A DNA stretch of 64,000 nucleotides from contig NZ_LSHX01000017.1 of assembly GCF_001555965.1 (NCBI RefSeq), positions 36,477 through 100,476 on the forward strand, given 5' to 3'. The position numbers and the translations under genes are program-made. This document shows positions 8,529 to 16,160 of the stretch, piece by piece. The notes under the pieces were generated by a model, which saw nothing but the letters and a program-made list of their open reading frames with translations, had not been told where the DNA came from and made no database searches. Source of the DNA: Sphingomonas sp. CCH21-G11 (GTDB lineage: Bacteria; Pseudomonadota; Alphaproteobacteria; Sphingomonadales; Sphingomonadaceae). Position 1 is the stretch's first letter; each line of letters begins with the position of its first letter.

Positions 8529-9542
8529 ATGAGCGCCGGTCAGATCATTTGCTTCGGCGAGCTCCTGCTGCGGCTGGCTGCGCCGGGGCGGGAGCTGCTG
8601 ATGCAGAGCGGCCGTTTCGATGTCGAGGTCGGCGGCGCGGAGGCAAATGTCGCGGTTGCGCTTGCCTGCCTGGGTCATGCCAGTGCGCTGATCAGCATCG
8701 TCCCCGACAATGCGCTGGGGCGCGGGGCCGTCTCCGCGGTGCGGGCCCGTGGCGTCGATTGCAGCCGGGTGTCCTGCGGGGACGGACGCATGGGTCTGTA
8801 TTTCCTGTCGCCGGGCAGTGGCATGCGCCCGGCCGAGGTGATTTACGATCGCACCGCCTCGGCCTTTGCCGATGCGCCCGCCGATGCGTTCGACTGGCCC
8901 AGCCTGCTGACCGGCGCCGCGCGGCTGCACGTCTCCGGAATCACTGCGGCGCTTGGGCCGAACGCCGCGCAGGCCGCGATCGACGCTGTGACGTTCGCGC
9001 GATCGGCGGGAATCCCGGTATCGTTCGACTGCAACTATCGGTCAAAGCTTTGGGAACGCTGGACCAGCGATCCGCGCGCGACGCTGTCGACGCTCATTGC
9101 CGCGGCCGACATGCTGTTCGGAAATCACCGCGATGTCAGCCTGCTGCTCGACAAGCCATTCGACGGGAATGATCCCGACGGCCGCCGCCGTGCGGCGGAA
9201 GCGGCATTCGGCACGTTTCCCGGTCTCAGATACATCGCGTCGACCGCGCGCGAGGTCCAGACCAGCGACCGCCACGCCCTGTCCGCACGGATCGACACGC
9301 CCGCGCAAGGCCACGAGACCGACGCGGTCGTGGTCGACGGCATCGTCGACCGGATCGGCGCGGGGGATGCGTTTGCGGCCGGCATCCTGCACGGCCTGCA
9401 TTGCGGCCAGGACTTGCAGGGCATTGCCGCGTCGGGACTGGCGCTGGCCTGCCTGAAACACACCCTGCCCGGCGATGCGAGCCTGTTCGGGCGCGCCGAT
9501 ATCGCGCTGTTCCATTCGGGCGCGCGGGACGTCCGGCGCTAG
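8529..9542 (+). CDS. kdgK: PfkB-family sugar kinase, probably 2-dehydro-3-deoxygluconokinase
   Basis: A 337-residue ribokinase-fold enzyme expected to phosphorylate 2-keto-3-deoxygluconate at O6 with ATP, feeding the Entner-Doudoroff route. It has the N-terminal GELLLRL start, the GGAEANVAVALACLG substrate-lid motif (PfkB signature 1), YDR in the substrate region and the catalytic DRIGAGDAFAAG motif (PfkB signature 2, with the base Asp). The AAAGGGGGGAAAG stretch 7 bases before the ATG is a good ribosome site. There are no eda, uronate or pectin genes beside it, so the exact sugar acid is inferred from family resemblance only. Confidence 0.78.
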   Translation: MSAGQIICFGELLLRLAAPGRELLMQSGRFDVEVGGAEANVAVALACLGHASALISIVPDNALGRGAVSAVRARGVDCSRVSCGDGRMGLYFLSPGSGMRPAEVIYDRTASAFADAPADAFDWPSLLTGAARLHVSGITAALGPNAAQAAIDAVTFARSAGIPVSFDCNYRSKLWERWTSDPRATLSTLIAAADMLFGNHRDVSLLLDKPFDGNDPDGRRRAAEAAFGTFPGLRYIASTAREVQTSDRHALSARIDTPAQGHETDAVVVDGIVDRIGAGDAFAAGILHGLHCGQDLQGIAASGLALACLKHTLPGDASLFGRADIALFHSGARDVRR

Positions 9543-9599
9543 GCGCGCGGTCGGGATGCGCGGCGGCCTCGCCCGGATGACGTCATCGCCCGGAAACGC

Positions 9600-11258
9600 T
9601 CAGAAGGACCGCACAAGCCTGAAATTGATCTTCGGCGTGCGATCGCCGGTGTCGTAGCGTCGTCCGGTCAGCGGGGCGGCAACTTCAAGGCTTGCCCCGA
9701 ATTTCGGGGTGATATCCGCCCTGATCCCGCCGCCGGCCGAGGCGAGCGAACCGCTGCCGAAGCCGCTGCGCAGGTTCGTCACCCTGCCGCCGTCGACAAA
9801 GGCGTAAAGCTGGGCCCGTCGTGCGATGCCGAATGGGCGGTCGATCGCGTAGCGCAATTCGGCCAGGCCCATCGCGCCCTGATCGCCGCTGCGTTCCGAC
9901 CAGTCATATCCGCGCAGGAAACCGGTGCCGCCCAGCCCGATTTCGGCTGCGATGAGCAGGGGTTGCGACGAAAGCTGGGTCAGCGCCGCCAGCCTCACGC
10001 TCGCATTGCCGCCAAGGTCGCGCGACCAGTCGGTCCACAGGCTGACCGTGGTGTAGGTCGCATCCGCATCGCGCCGCGACGCCATCGGATCGCCGGCATC
10101 GGTCGCGCCGAAAAGGTCGAGGCCCTGCAACACGCTCGCGCTGATACGCAACCGGCCGCCGGCGATGTCGCGATGGCCATAGATCGTGCCGCGCGCGGTG
10201 GCCATGCGATCGTCGCGAACCAGCTGGCCGGCGCGTGACTGCATCAGGTTACGGACGCCGAATTCGCCTTCGAACCAAAGGCTTGTCGAGCGACGCCGCC
10301 ACAGTGGATGAAGAACCGCACCGCCGACATACCAGCTATGGCTGCGGATCCGGAACGGCTCGAGGTAGGCACCGGGGCGCGCGCCCGATCCTGTCGCCGT
10401 CACCGACACTTCGGTCCCGCTGCGGTTGATGCGCTTTTCATAGCGGATCCGGCCGAACTGCAGCTCGTTCGGCTCGATCGCGGTTCCCGACCAGGTCAGC
10501 GTCAGCGAATCGTCGGTGGCCAGCAGCGCATTGAAATCGACGTCGAGCGTCAGCTGTTCGGGGCCGATCGGCCGGGTCCCTTCGTTTGCGAACGTAAGCC
10601 GCCCGGCGATCCGGTCACGGACGACGCGCACGACCAGTATCCCTCGCCCGCCCTCACGCACGAACCGGCTGCTGCGAATCTGCACGCCGTCGATATCGCC
10701 GGCGATCAGCAACCGCCGTTCAAGCGCGCCGACATGCACCGGCGCGTCGCTGATCAGCGGGCTCAGCGCCGCGCGCACCGCCCGGTCCTCGGCACCGTCG
10801 AAGCGGATCTCCTCGATCCGGCCCTCGTCGACCTCGATGGTCAGCACGCCATTCTCGATCTGCTGGACGCCGATCCAGGCGGACGCGAACACCAGTCCCC
10901 GCGCACGGGCGCGTTCCGCGATGTCGGAAGCCAGCCGGGCAAGCGCGTCGGGGGTCAGCGTGCGCCCCACCCGCGTGGCGAGCAGGTCGGCGAAATCGGC
11001 CGGGGCCAGGCTGCGCAGCCCTTTTAGGGCGATCGCGCCCACCATCACCGCGCGACTTGACGGGGACGCCGCCGTTGCCGGCTGGTCGACATCGACCTGA
11101 ACGGGTTCGCTTTCGGTGCGGGTGTCGGCCGGCGCGCGCTCCTCGCGCGTGGCGGGCGGCTGCACGCGGTCGAGCGCATTTTGTCCGAAAGCAGGGGCTC
11201 CGAACGGAAGCGCAACGAAAAGGGCGAGCGCGCAGAGGGTGTTGCGGATCGTGGACAT
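9600..11258 (-). CDS. TpsB-type outer-membrane transporter (ShlB/FhaC/HecB family)
   Basis: A 552-residue outer-membrane protein of the two-partner-secretion transporter family. It has a signal peptide (to about residue 26), a Pro/Glu-rich N-terminal stretch, POTRA-like domains (about residues 70-220, including GVLTIEVDEGRIEEIRF) and a C-terminal 16-strand-type barrel. The barrel includes a GFLRGYDWSERSGDQG segment resembling the conserved lid-lock loop (VRGY). It ends in Phe (RLVRSF), as outer-membrane barrels do. I start at ATG 11256-11258 because GAAGG lies 6 bases upstream. It is divergent from the FecR-domain gene across 133 bases and convergent with the kinase. No TpsA exoprotein with a haemagglutination domain is encoded in the window, so its cargo is unknown; the FecR-repeat protein is one candidate. 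Confidence 0.88.
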   Translation of the reverse strand: MSTIRNTLCALALFVALPFGAPAFGQNALDRVQPPATREERAPADTRTESEPVQVDVDQPATAASPSSRAVMVGAIALKGLRSLAPADFADLLATRVGRTLTPDALARLASDIAERARARGLVFASAWIGVQQIENGVLTIEVDEGRIEEIRFDGAEDRAVRAALSPLISDAPVHVGALERRLLIAGDIDGVQIRSSRFVREGGRGILVVRVVRDRIAGRLTFANEGTRPIGPEQLTLDVDFNALLATDDSLTLTWSGTAIEPNELQFGRIRYEKRINRSGTEVSVTATGSGARPGAYLEPFRIRSHSWYVGGAVLHPLWRRRSTSLWFEGEFGVRNLMQSRAGQLVRDDRMATARGTIYGHRDIAGGRLRISASVLQGLDLFGATDAGDPMASRRDADATYTTVSLWTDWSRDLGGNASVRLAALTQLSSQPLLIAAEIGLGGTGFLRGYDWSERSGDQGAMGLAELRYAIDRPFGIARRAQLYAFVDGGRVTNLRSGFGSGSLASAGGGIRADITPKFGASLEVAAPLTGRRYDTGDRTPKINFRLVRSF

Positions 11259-11391
11259 GGTCAACCTTCGCCGCCGCAATAGCGTGCCAAGCGTTACAAC
11301 TTCCTCAAGAGATCAGTGCGTTAACCAGGCATGAAAACATCCGCGAAAGCCTCGCCCGATAAATGGCAAACTCCATACAAAGGTTTTGACC

Positions 11392-13068
11392 ATGAATCGG
11401 TTCGCTCAGATCGCCGCAATTGCATTCCTGATGTCCGCCAGCCCGGCGGCATTGGCCCAGGGCAACGGCTGGACCGTCAGCGAAGCATCCGGGCCGGTGA
11501 CGATCCAGGACGCGGCCGGCAAGCACGCGGCGAAACGCGGCACGCCGGTCGCCGAAGGTGCCACCGTCGCGACTGGTGCGGGCGGACGCGTCGTGGTGGT
11601 GCGCGGCAAGGATTTCATGACCGTCAACGCCAACAGCCGCGTGCGCATCCCGCAAGCGACGGCGGAGCGCGGCGTCGTCGACGTGCTGCAGGACTGGGGC
11701 AACGCGATCTTCCAGATCGAGAAGAAGCCCAATCCGCATTTCGGCGTGCGCACCCCCTATCTGGCCGCGGTGGTGAAGGGCACGACCTTCTCCATCACCG
11801 TCACCGACCAGGGATCGTCGCTTCAGGTCGTCGAAGGAGCCGTGGAAACCGCGACGAGCGACGGCGGCGCGCGCGAACTGATTCGTCCGGGTGTGGTGGC
11901 GATCGTGTCTGCCGCGGACCGGTATCGACTGACCGTGCAGGGCCAGGATACGCGGACGATCGATTCGCCCCAGCGCAGTGCGCCGGGCGGGGCTGCGCCC
12001 ACCCCGGCCGAGGCCGATGACGCCGCACAGATCGATTCCAACACCGACGGCCAGGTCGCTGTCACGACGCCCGCAAGCGTGGATAGCGCGGTCGAGATCG
12101 AGCAGGTTCAGATGATCACCAGCCCGATCACGGCCACCGCAGCGGATCTCGGGAAGGTGACCAATGGCCTGGTCGGCGGTTCGACCGCGATGCAGATCGC
12201 CAGTATCGAGGCAGCGACGATCCGCGCGGTGATTGCCGATGTGCGCGCCCCAACGATTGATGACGGTGTGGCCAACAGCCTGGACGGCAACGCCAGCGGC
12301 AATAACGGCGGCAACGGCGACGGAAGCGCTGCCGGCAATGACAACGGCAATGCCGGTGGCAATGACAACGGCAATGCCGGCGGGAACGGCAACGGCAACG
12401 CCGGCGGGAACGACAACGGCAACGCTGGCGGCAACGGCAACGGCAATGCCGGCGGGAACGACAACGGCAATGCTGGTGGCAACGACAACGGCAATGCTGG
12501 TGGCAACGGCAATGGCAATGCCGGCGGCAACGGCAACGGGAACGCCGGTGGGAACGACAATGGCAATGCCGGTGGCAACGGCAATGGCAATGCTGGTGGC
12601 AACGACAACGGCAATGCTGGCGGCAACGGCAATGACAATGCCGGTGGGAACGGCAATGGCAATGCCAGCGGGAACGGCAACGGCAATGCCGGCGGGAACG
12701 GCAACGGCAATGCCGGTGGCAACGACAATGGCAACGCTGGCGGGAACGGCAATGGCAACGCCGGTGGGAACGGCAACGGCAATGGCAACGCCGGTGGGAA
12801 CGACAACGGCAATGCTGGCGGAAACGGCAATAGCAACGCCGGTGGCAACGGCAATGCCGGTGGGAACGGCAACGGCAATGCTGGCGGGAACGGCAACGGC
12901 AATGCTGGTGGCAATGACAACGGCAATGCCGGTGGGAACGGCAATGGCAACGCCGGTGGGAACGGCAACGGTAACGCCGGTGGCAACGACAACGGCGGCG
13001 CCGGCGAGAACGACAACGGTAACGCGGGCGGCAATGGCAACGGCGGCGGCAAGGGCAAGGACCGGTAA
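11392..13068 (+). CDS. Exported FecR-domain protein with long Asn/Gly octapeptide repeat
   Basis: A 558-residue exported protein. Residues 1-23 are a signal peptide (cleavage after ALA). Residues about 27-180 form a FecR-type domain (GPVTIQDAAG, then GTPVAEGATVATGAGGRVVV, then VRTPYLAAVVKGTTFSI). A linker of about 110 residues leads to a C-terminal low-complexity tail from about residue 298, made of some 29 copies of NAGGN(D/G)NG, ending in GGGKGKDR. FecR domains of this type often sit beside CHASE2 proteins, as here. The protein is divergent from the TpsB transporter gene and followed by the CHASE2-EAL gene. It lacks the TPS domain expected of a TpsA partner. The repeat resembles RTX calcium-binding nonapeptides in composition but does not match GGxGxDxUx. 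ATG chosen over an in-frame TTG 6 bases upstream. Confidence 0.85.
   Translation: MNRFAQIAAIAFLMSASPAALAQGNGWTVSEASGPVTIQDAAGKHAAKRGTPVAEGATVATGAGGRVVVVRGKDFMTVNANSRVRIPQATAERGVVDVLQDWGNAIFQIEKKPNPHFGVRTPYLAAVVKGTTFSITVTDQGSSLQVVEGAVETATSDGGARELIRPGVVAIVSAADRYRLTVQGQDTRTIDSPQRSAPGGAAPTPAEADDAAQIDSNTDGQVAVTTPASVDSAVEIEQVQMITSPITATAADLGKVTNGLVGGSTAMQIASIEAATIRAVIADVRAPTIDDGVANSLDGNASGNNGGNGDGSAAGNDNGNAGGNDNGNAGGNGNGNAGGNDNGNAGGNGNGNAGGNDNGNAGGNDNGNAGGNGNGNAGGNGNGNAGGNDNGNAGGNGNGNAGGNDNGNAGGNGNDNAGGNGNGNASGNGNGNAGGNGNGNAGGNDNGNAGGNGNGNAGGNGNGNGNAGGNDNGNAGGNGNSNAGGNGNAGGNGNGNAGGNGNGNAGGNDNGNAGGNGNGNAGGNGNGNAGGNDNGGAGENDNGNAGGNGNGGGKGKDR
12331..13056 (+). repeat. 24-base tandem repeat encoding NAGGNxNG
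   Basis: About 29 imperfect 24-base units inside the FecR-domain gene. Units differ mainly at third codon positions and at one codon that alternates between Asp (GAC/GAT) and Gly (GGC). One unit is extended by two residues and one is shortened by two, both in frame, which points to slippage or recombination with selection for the protein frame. Confidence 0.95.
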
Positions 13069-13099
13069 CCTCACACCGTCGCCCTGTTGACGCGCCGTT

Positions 13100-13113
13100 A
13101 GCACCCGGGTGCT
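13100..13113. promoter_or_regulatory. Perfect 14-base palindrome before the CHASE2-EAL gene
   Basis: AGCACCCGGGTGCT reads the same on both strands and covers the GTG start proposed for the CHASE2-EAL gene. It could be an operator, or a small hairpin affecting translation; there is no T-run to make it a terminator. Whether it regulates anything is inference. Confidence 0.35.
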
Positions 13114-15493
13114 ACGATGCGCGCCGAAGGTTGGCACGCACTTGCACGAGAGATTGAACCATCACTGGCGGCTGGCCGCGGCGGCGTTGAGCTGTGCGCT
13201 CGCCCTCGCGACCGGCATTCTCGGGTGGGGGGTCGGCGTTGACCGGGTGATCCGGCAACTCAGCTGGCAGCTTCGCGCCCATCCCGCATCGGGCGAACTT
13301 CACATTGTCGAGATTGATGCACGCAGCATCGGGGCGATCGATCGCTGGCCCTGGCCGCGCGGCCAATATGCGCGCGCGGTCGATCGTCTTCACGCGGCTG
13401 GCGTAACCAACATAACGTTCGACGTCGATGTCTCCTCGGCCTCTGTACCGGCCGAAGATGCAGCCTTCGCCGCATCGATCGCCCGCGCCGACGGAAAGGT
13501 CGTCCTGCCGACCTTCAGCCAGCGGACCGGCAGCAATGCGGACAGCTGGACCGATTCGCTCCCGATCCCCGCCTTTCGGGCGCATGCCGCGCTTGCGGCA
13601 GTCACCGTCCAGCCGGACGCAGACGGGCTGGTGCGCCGGATGTTGCTCGGCACGGTGACGGACGGCACGCCGCGCCCTTCCCTTTCCGCCATGATCGCGG
13701 GGGTCAACGGGTCGGCCGATACCGATTTTCCGATCGACTTCGCGATCGAGCCGGGATCGATCCCCAGGCATAGTTTCATCGACATCCGTGACGGCCGCTT
13801 CGACCCCGCCACCCTTCGCGGCAAAAGTGTCGTCATCGGCGCGACCGCGGTCGAGCTGGGCGATCGTTACGCGGTGCCCAGGCATGGCGTCATCCCCGGC
13901 GTGGTGATCCAGGCGCTGGCGGCGGAAACGCTTCGCAACGGGCGCCCGCGCGAGGGCGGCTGGCCGCTTCCGCTGCTGGTCGGGCTGGGTTTGGGGGTCG
14001 CGATCCTCAATGCGCGTTCGCGTCGCACCCTGGCCGTGACAATTGTCGGCGGCCCGACCGTGCTGGTCGGCGCGGCCTTGCTCGTCGACGCGCGCCTCGA
14101 CTGGATTTTCCCGCTTGCCCCCGCACTGGTCGCAATCGCCTGTGCCGGGATTGCCACGCTTTGCATGCGCGCCGCCGCCGCTGCGCGCCGTCGCAGGCTG
14201 CACGATCCCGAAACAGGGCTGCCCAATCGTCATGCGCTGATCGACGCGCTCAAGACCTATCGGGGCGAAGGCGTGCTCACCGCCTATGTCGGCGATTTCG
14301 AAAAGATCGCGGCGGGCCTGGGCGGTGCGGCGACGGCAGAGCTGGTCCGGCGCGTTCGTGACCGGGTCGCGCTCGTGTCCCAGGGGGCGACCGTCTATCG
14401 TATCGAGGATCGGGTGCTCGCCTGGCGTTGTTACGACCGGACCGACATCGAACAGCGCGTGGCGACGCTGCGCACCACGATGCTCAGCCCGATCGATGTC
14501 GCCGGGCGCCGCGTCGACGTCACCCTCGCCATCGGTTTTGCCGAGGACGCGGGGGTGGCGCATGTCGATCGCACCGTTGCCCAGGCCGGCCTCGCCGCGG
14601 CACAGGCCTTTGCGCTTGGGACCGGGTGGTACGTCCACCAGTCCCAGGACGACGAGGCGATCGACCGCGAGCTGTCGCTGCTGAGCGAGCTGGACGAGGC
14701 GATCGAACGCGGCGAGATCCAGGTCGCCTATCAGCCGAAGCTTGACCTGCGCGAGGGCAGGATCGCGAGTGTCGAGGCGCTGGTGCGCTGGCAGCACCCG
14801 GTCCGCGGCTTCCTTCGCCCCGACCTGTTCATCCCGCTCGCCGAGCAGAATGATCGCATCGCGAAGCTGACCCTGCACGTGCTTGCCCAGACGATCGACG
14901 ACCTGCGCGCCTGGCGCGTTAAGGGCCATGCGATCAACGGTGCGGTCAACATCTCCGCCAAGCTGCTGAGTTCGGAAGAGTTCATCACCGCGTTGCGGGG
15001 GCTGATCGAACGCAGCGGAGTTGCGCCCGCCTCGCTCATTTTCGAAGTGACCGAATCGGCGACGATGAACGATCCCGATCGCGCGGTCGCCGCGCTGCAG
15101 TCGTTCCGCGCCATGGGCATTGCGATCTCGATGGACGATTACGGCACCGGCCAGTCGACGCTGACCTATCTCAAGCAGCTGCCGCTCAATGAATTGAAGA
15201 TCGATCGCAGCTTCATTCAGTTCGCCCACCAGAATCGCAGCGACGGGGTGCTCGTCCGCTCGACGATCAACCTCGCGCACGAACTGGGGCTCAAGGTCGT
15301 GGCCGAAGGCGTCGAGGACAGCGCGTGCCTCGACTTCCTGAAGTCGATCGGCTGCGACATGGCGCAGGGCTATTTCATCGGCCGGCCGATGCCCGCCGGC
15401 GACCTGCTTCAGCGCCTGGCAAGTGACGCAGCCGGAGTGCCCGTCGAACCGGCGGCGGCTGCTGCCCCGCTGGCCCTGAAACGCGCGGGATAA
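13109..15493 (+). CDS. CHASE2 - degenerate GGDEF - EAL c-di-GMP phosphodiesterase
   Basis: A 794-residue inner-membrane signalling protein. Order: one N-terminal membrane segment; periplasmic CHASE2 sensor (about residues 40-275, with EIDARSIGAIDRWPWPR and GKSVVIGATA); two or three membrane segments (about 285-355); a GGDEF-like domain in which the signature is replaced by IEDRV, so no cyclase activity is expected; then an EAL domain (about 525-780). The EAL residues are all kept: EALVRW, NIS, EVTES, MDDYGTG, LKIDRSFI, VVAEGVED and AQGYFIGRP, so it should hydrolyse c-di-GMP. It follows the FecR-repeat gene by 40 bases. The start is uncertain: GTG 13109 is used, but TTG codons at 13142 and 13154 are possible and would trim 11 or 15 residues. 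Confidence 0.9.
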   Translation: MLRCAPKVGTHLHERLNHHWRLAAAALSCALALATGILGWGVGVDRVIRQLSWQLRAHPASGELHIVEIDARSIGAIDRWPWPRGQYARAVDRLHAAGVTNITFDVDVSSASVPAEDAAFAASIARADGKVVLPTFSQRTGSNADSWTDSLPIPAFRAHAALAAVTVQPDADGLVRRMLLGTVTDGTPRPSLSAMIAGVNGSADTDFPIDFAIEPGSIPRHSFIDIRDGRFDPATLRGKSVVIGATAVELGDRYAVPRHGVIPGVVIQALAAETLRNGRPREGGWPLPLLVGLGLGVAILNARSRRTLAVTIVGGPTVLVGAALLVDARLDWIFPLAPALVAIACAGIATLCMRAAAAARRRRLHDPETGLPNRHALIDALKTYRGEGVLTAYVGDFEKIAAGLGGAATAELVRRVRDRVALVSQGATVYRIEDRVLAWRCYDRTDIEQRVATLRTTMLSPIDVAGRRVDVTLAIGFAEDAGVAHVDRTVAQAGLAAAQAFALGTGWYVHQSQDDEAIDRELSLLSELDEAIERGEIQVAYQPKLDLREGRIASVEALVRWQHPVRGFLRPDLFIPLAEQNDRIAKLTLHVLAQTIDDLRAWRVKGHAINGAVNISAKLLSSEEFITALRGLIERSGVAPASLIFEVTESATMNDPDRAVAALQSFRAMGIAISMDDYGTGQSTLTYLKQLPLNELKIDRSFIQFAHQNRSDGVLVRSTINLAHELGLKVVAEGVEDSACLDFLKSIGCDMAQGYFIGRPMPAGDLLQRLASDAAGVPVEPAAAAAPLALKRAG

Positions 15494-15543
15494 CCGTTCC
15501 CCGCTCGCGGTCGGCCAGCACGACGACCGAAAAAATCCTCCAG

Positions 15544-15560
15544 GCGTGATCTTGGTCACA
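15544..15560 (+). promoter_or_regulatory. CRP-type operator upstream of the lanthipeptide precursor
   Basis: GCGTGATCTTGGTCACA contains the perfect CRP-type dyad GTGA-N6-TCAC (15546-15559), centred 134 bases before the precursor ATG. A nearly identical 17-mer (14 of 17 bases the same) lies upstream of the CRP-family regulator gene at 24394-24410. The regulator keeps the RETxxR recognition-helix residues that read GTGA, so direct control of the precursor operon is a reasonable inference. A weak -10-like AGTTAC lies about 30 bases downstream. Confidence 0.65.
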
Positions 15561-15686
15561 TTCGTCCCCGCCGCAACCGTGCAGTTACGGTGTCGGAGCG
15601 AACGAGACGACCGGTCTCCATCGAAACCGGATCGCCTCCCTCCTGAATGTCGGGTCGCAGACGCACATTCAGAGGAAGGACACATC

Positions 15687-16103
15687 ATGCAAGGCAAGAA
15701 CATCGAGGGAATGGCCAACCTGATCCGGCAGGCCAAGGAAGACCCCAAATTCTTCCACAATCTCGTCTGGAAGACCGAAGAGACGCTCGGATCGGTCGGC
15801 TTCCTCTCGCGTGAGGAAAAGGCCGCGATCCTGCGCATCAACCCCGAGGACCTGGTCGTCGGCCTGGCGACCGGGCGCTTCTCGCCCGGCAGCCTGGCGG
15901 AGAATTGCGGCGCCAGCTGCGGCGGCAGCTGCGGGGGAAGCTGCGGCGTGAGCTGCGGTGGCAGCTGCGGCGTGAGCTGCGGTGTGAGCTGCGCGACGAG
16001 CAGCCTGCGCACCGATCCCGGCAGCCTGGTGATCAACCCGGCCGAAATCGGCGAGCGGGTCCAGGCGGAGATCAACCAGCGGTTCGCCAGCTTCATGCGC
16101 TGA
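15687..16103 (+). CDS. Lanthipeptide precursor peptide with Cys-Gly-x-Ser repeat core
   Basis: A 138-residue peptide with a very strong ribosome site (AGAGGAAGGA, 15671-15680, 6 bases before ATG). Residues 1-72 are a helical, charged leader with the order DPKFFHNL...LGSVGFLSREEKAAIL...PEDLVVGLA, which resembles the LigA/Franean1_4349-like leaders of some RiPPs. Residues 74-102 are the core: eight Cys exactly four apart, C74 to C102, each but the first preceded by Ser, with Gly after each except the last and Gly/Ala/Val in the third place. A 36-residue charged tail follows (TDPGSLVINPAEIGERV...), acting as a follower or a second domain. The lanKC gene starts 57 bases downstream, so lanthionine formation between Ser-derived dehydroalanines and Cys is expected. 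Dha and Cys four residues apart would give repeated small rings; the adjacent Ser-Cys pairs cannot ring with each other. Product and activity unknown. Confidence 0.88.
   Translation: MQGKNIEGMANLIRQAKEDPKFFHNLVWKTEETLGSVGFLSREEKAAILRINPEDLVVGLATGRFSPGSLAENCGASCGGSCGGSCGVSCGGSCGVSCGVSCATSSLRTDPGSLVINPAEIGERVQAEINQRFASFMR
15906..15992 (+). repeat. 12-base tandem repeat encoding the lanthipeptide core
   Basis: Seven direct 12-base units of the form TGC-GGN-NNN-AGC plus a final TGC. The Ser codon is always AGC and the Cys codon always TGC, while the Gly/Ala/Val codon varies. This is the kind of unit that can expand or contract, so related strains may carry different ring numbers. Confidence 0.9.
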
Positions 16104-16110
16104 CCGCCGG

Positions 16111-16139
16111 CATCCGGGTGTCCGGCGGGCACCCGGATG
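16111..16139 (+). promoter_or_regulatory. Stem-loop between precursor and LanKC genes
   Basis: CATCCGGGTG (16111-16120) pairs perfectly with CACCCGGATG (16130-16139) around a 9-base loop. It begins 8 bases after the precursor stop and ends 21 bases before the lanKC start. No T-run follows. Such hairpins between RiPP precursor and enzyme genes commonly protect a precursor-only mRNA or attenuate read-through, giving more substrate than enzyme; that role is inferred here. Confidence 0.7.
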
Positions 16140-16160
16140 TCATGACGAGGGACTGAAAAG

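Noticed and set aside
12331..13056. CRISPR-like direct repeats
   Set aside because: The units are contiguous with no unique spacers, and they keep a protein frame.
12108..13058. Pro/Leu-rich minus-strand repeat protein
   Set aside because: It is the antisense of the NAGGN repeat. The plus frame has the signal peptide and FecR domain, and unit-length changes preserve it.
11392..13068. FecR-repeat protein as a classical TpsA partner
   Set aside because: No haemagglutination-type TPS domain after the signal peptide. Export by the TpsB remains only a possibility.
13112..16132. A 1006-codon minus-strand frame across the CHASE2-EAL and precursor genes
   Set aside because: It has no motif; the plus-strand proteins are convincingly conserved. 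The Pro/Gln repeat in it is only the reverse of the Cys-Gly-Ser core.
16111..16139. A rho-independent terminator after the precursor
   Set aside because: The stem is perfect, but no T-run follows.
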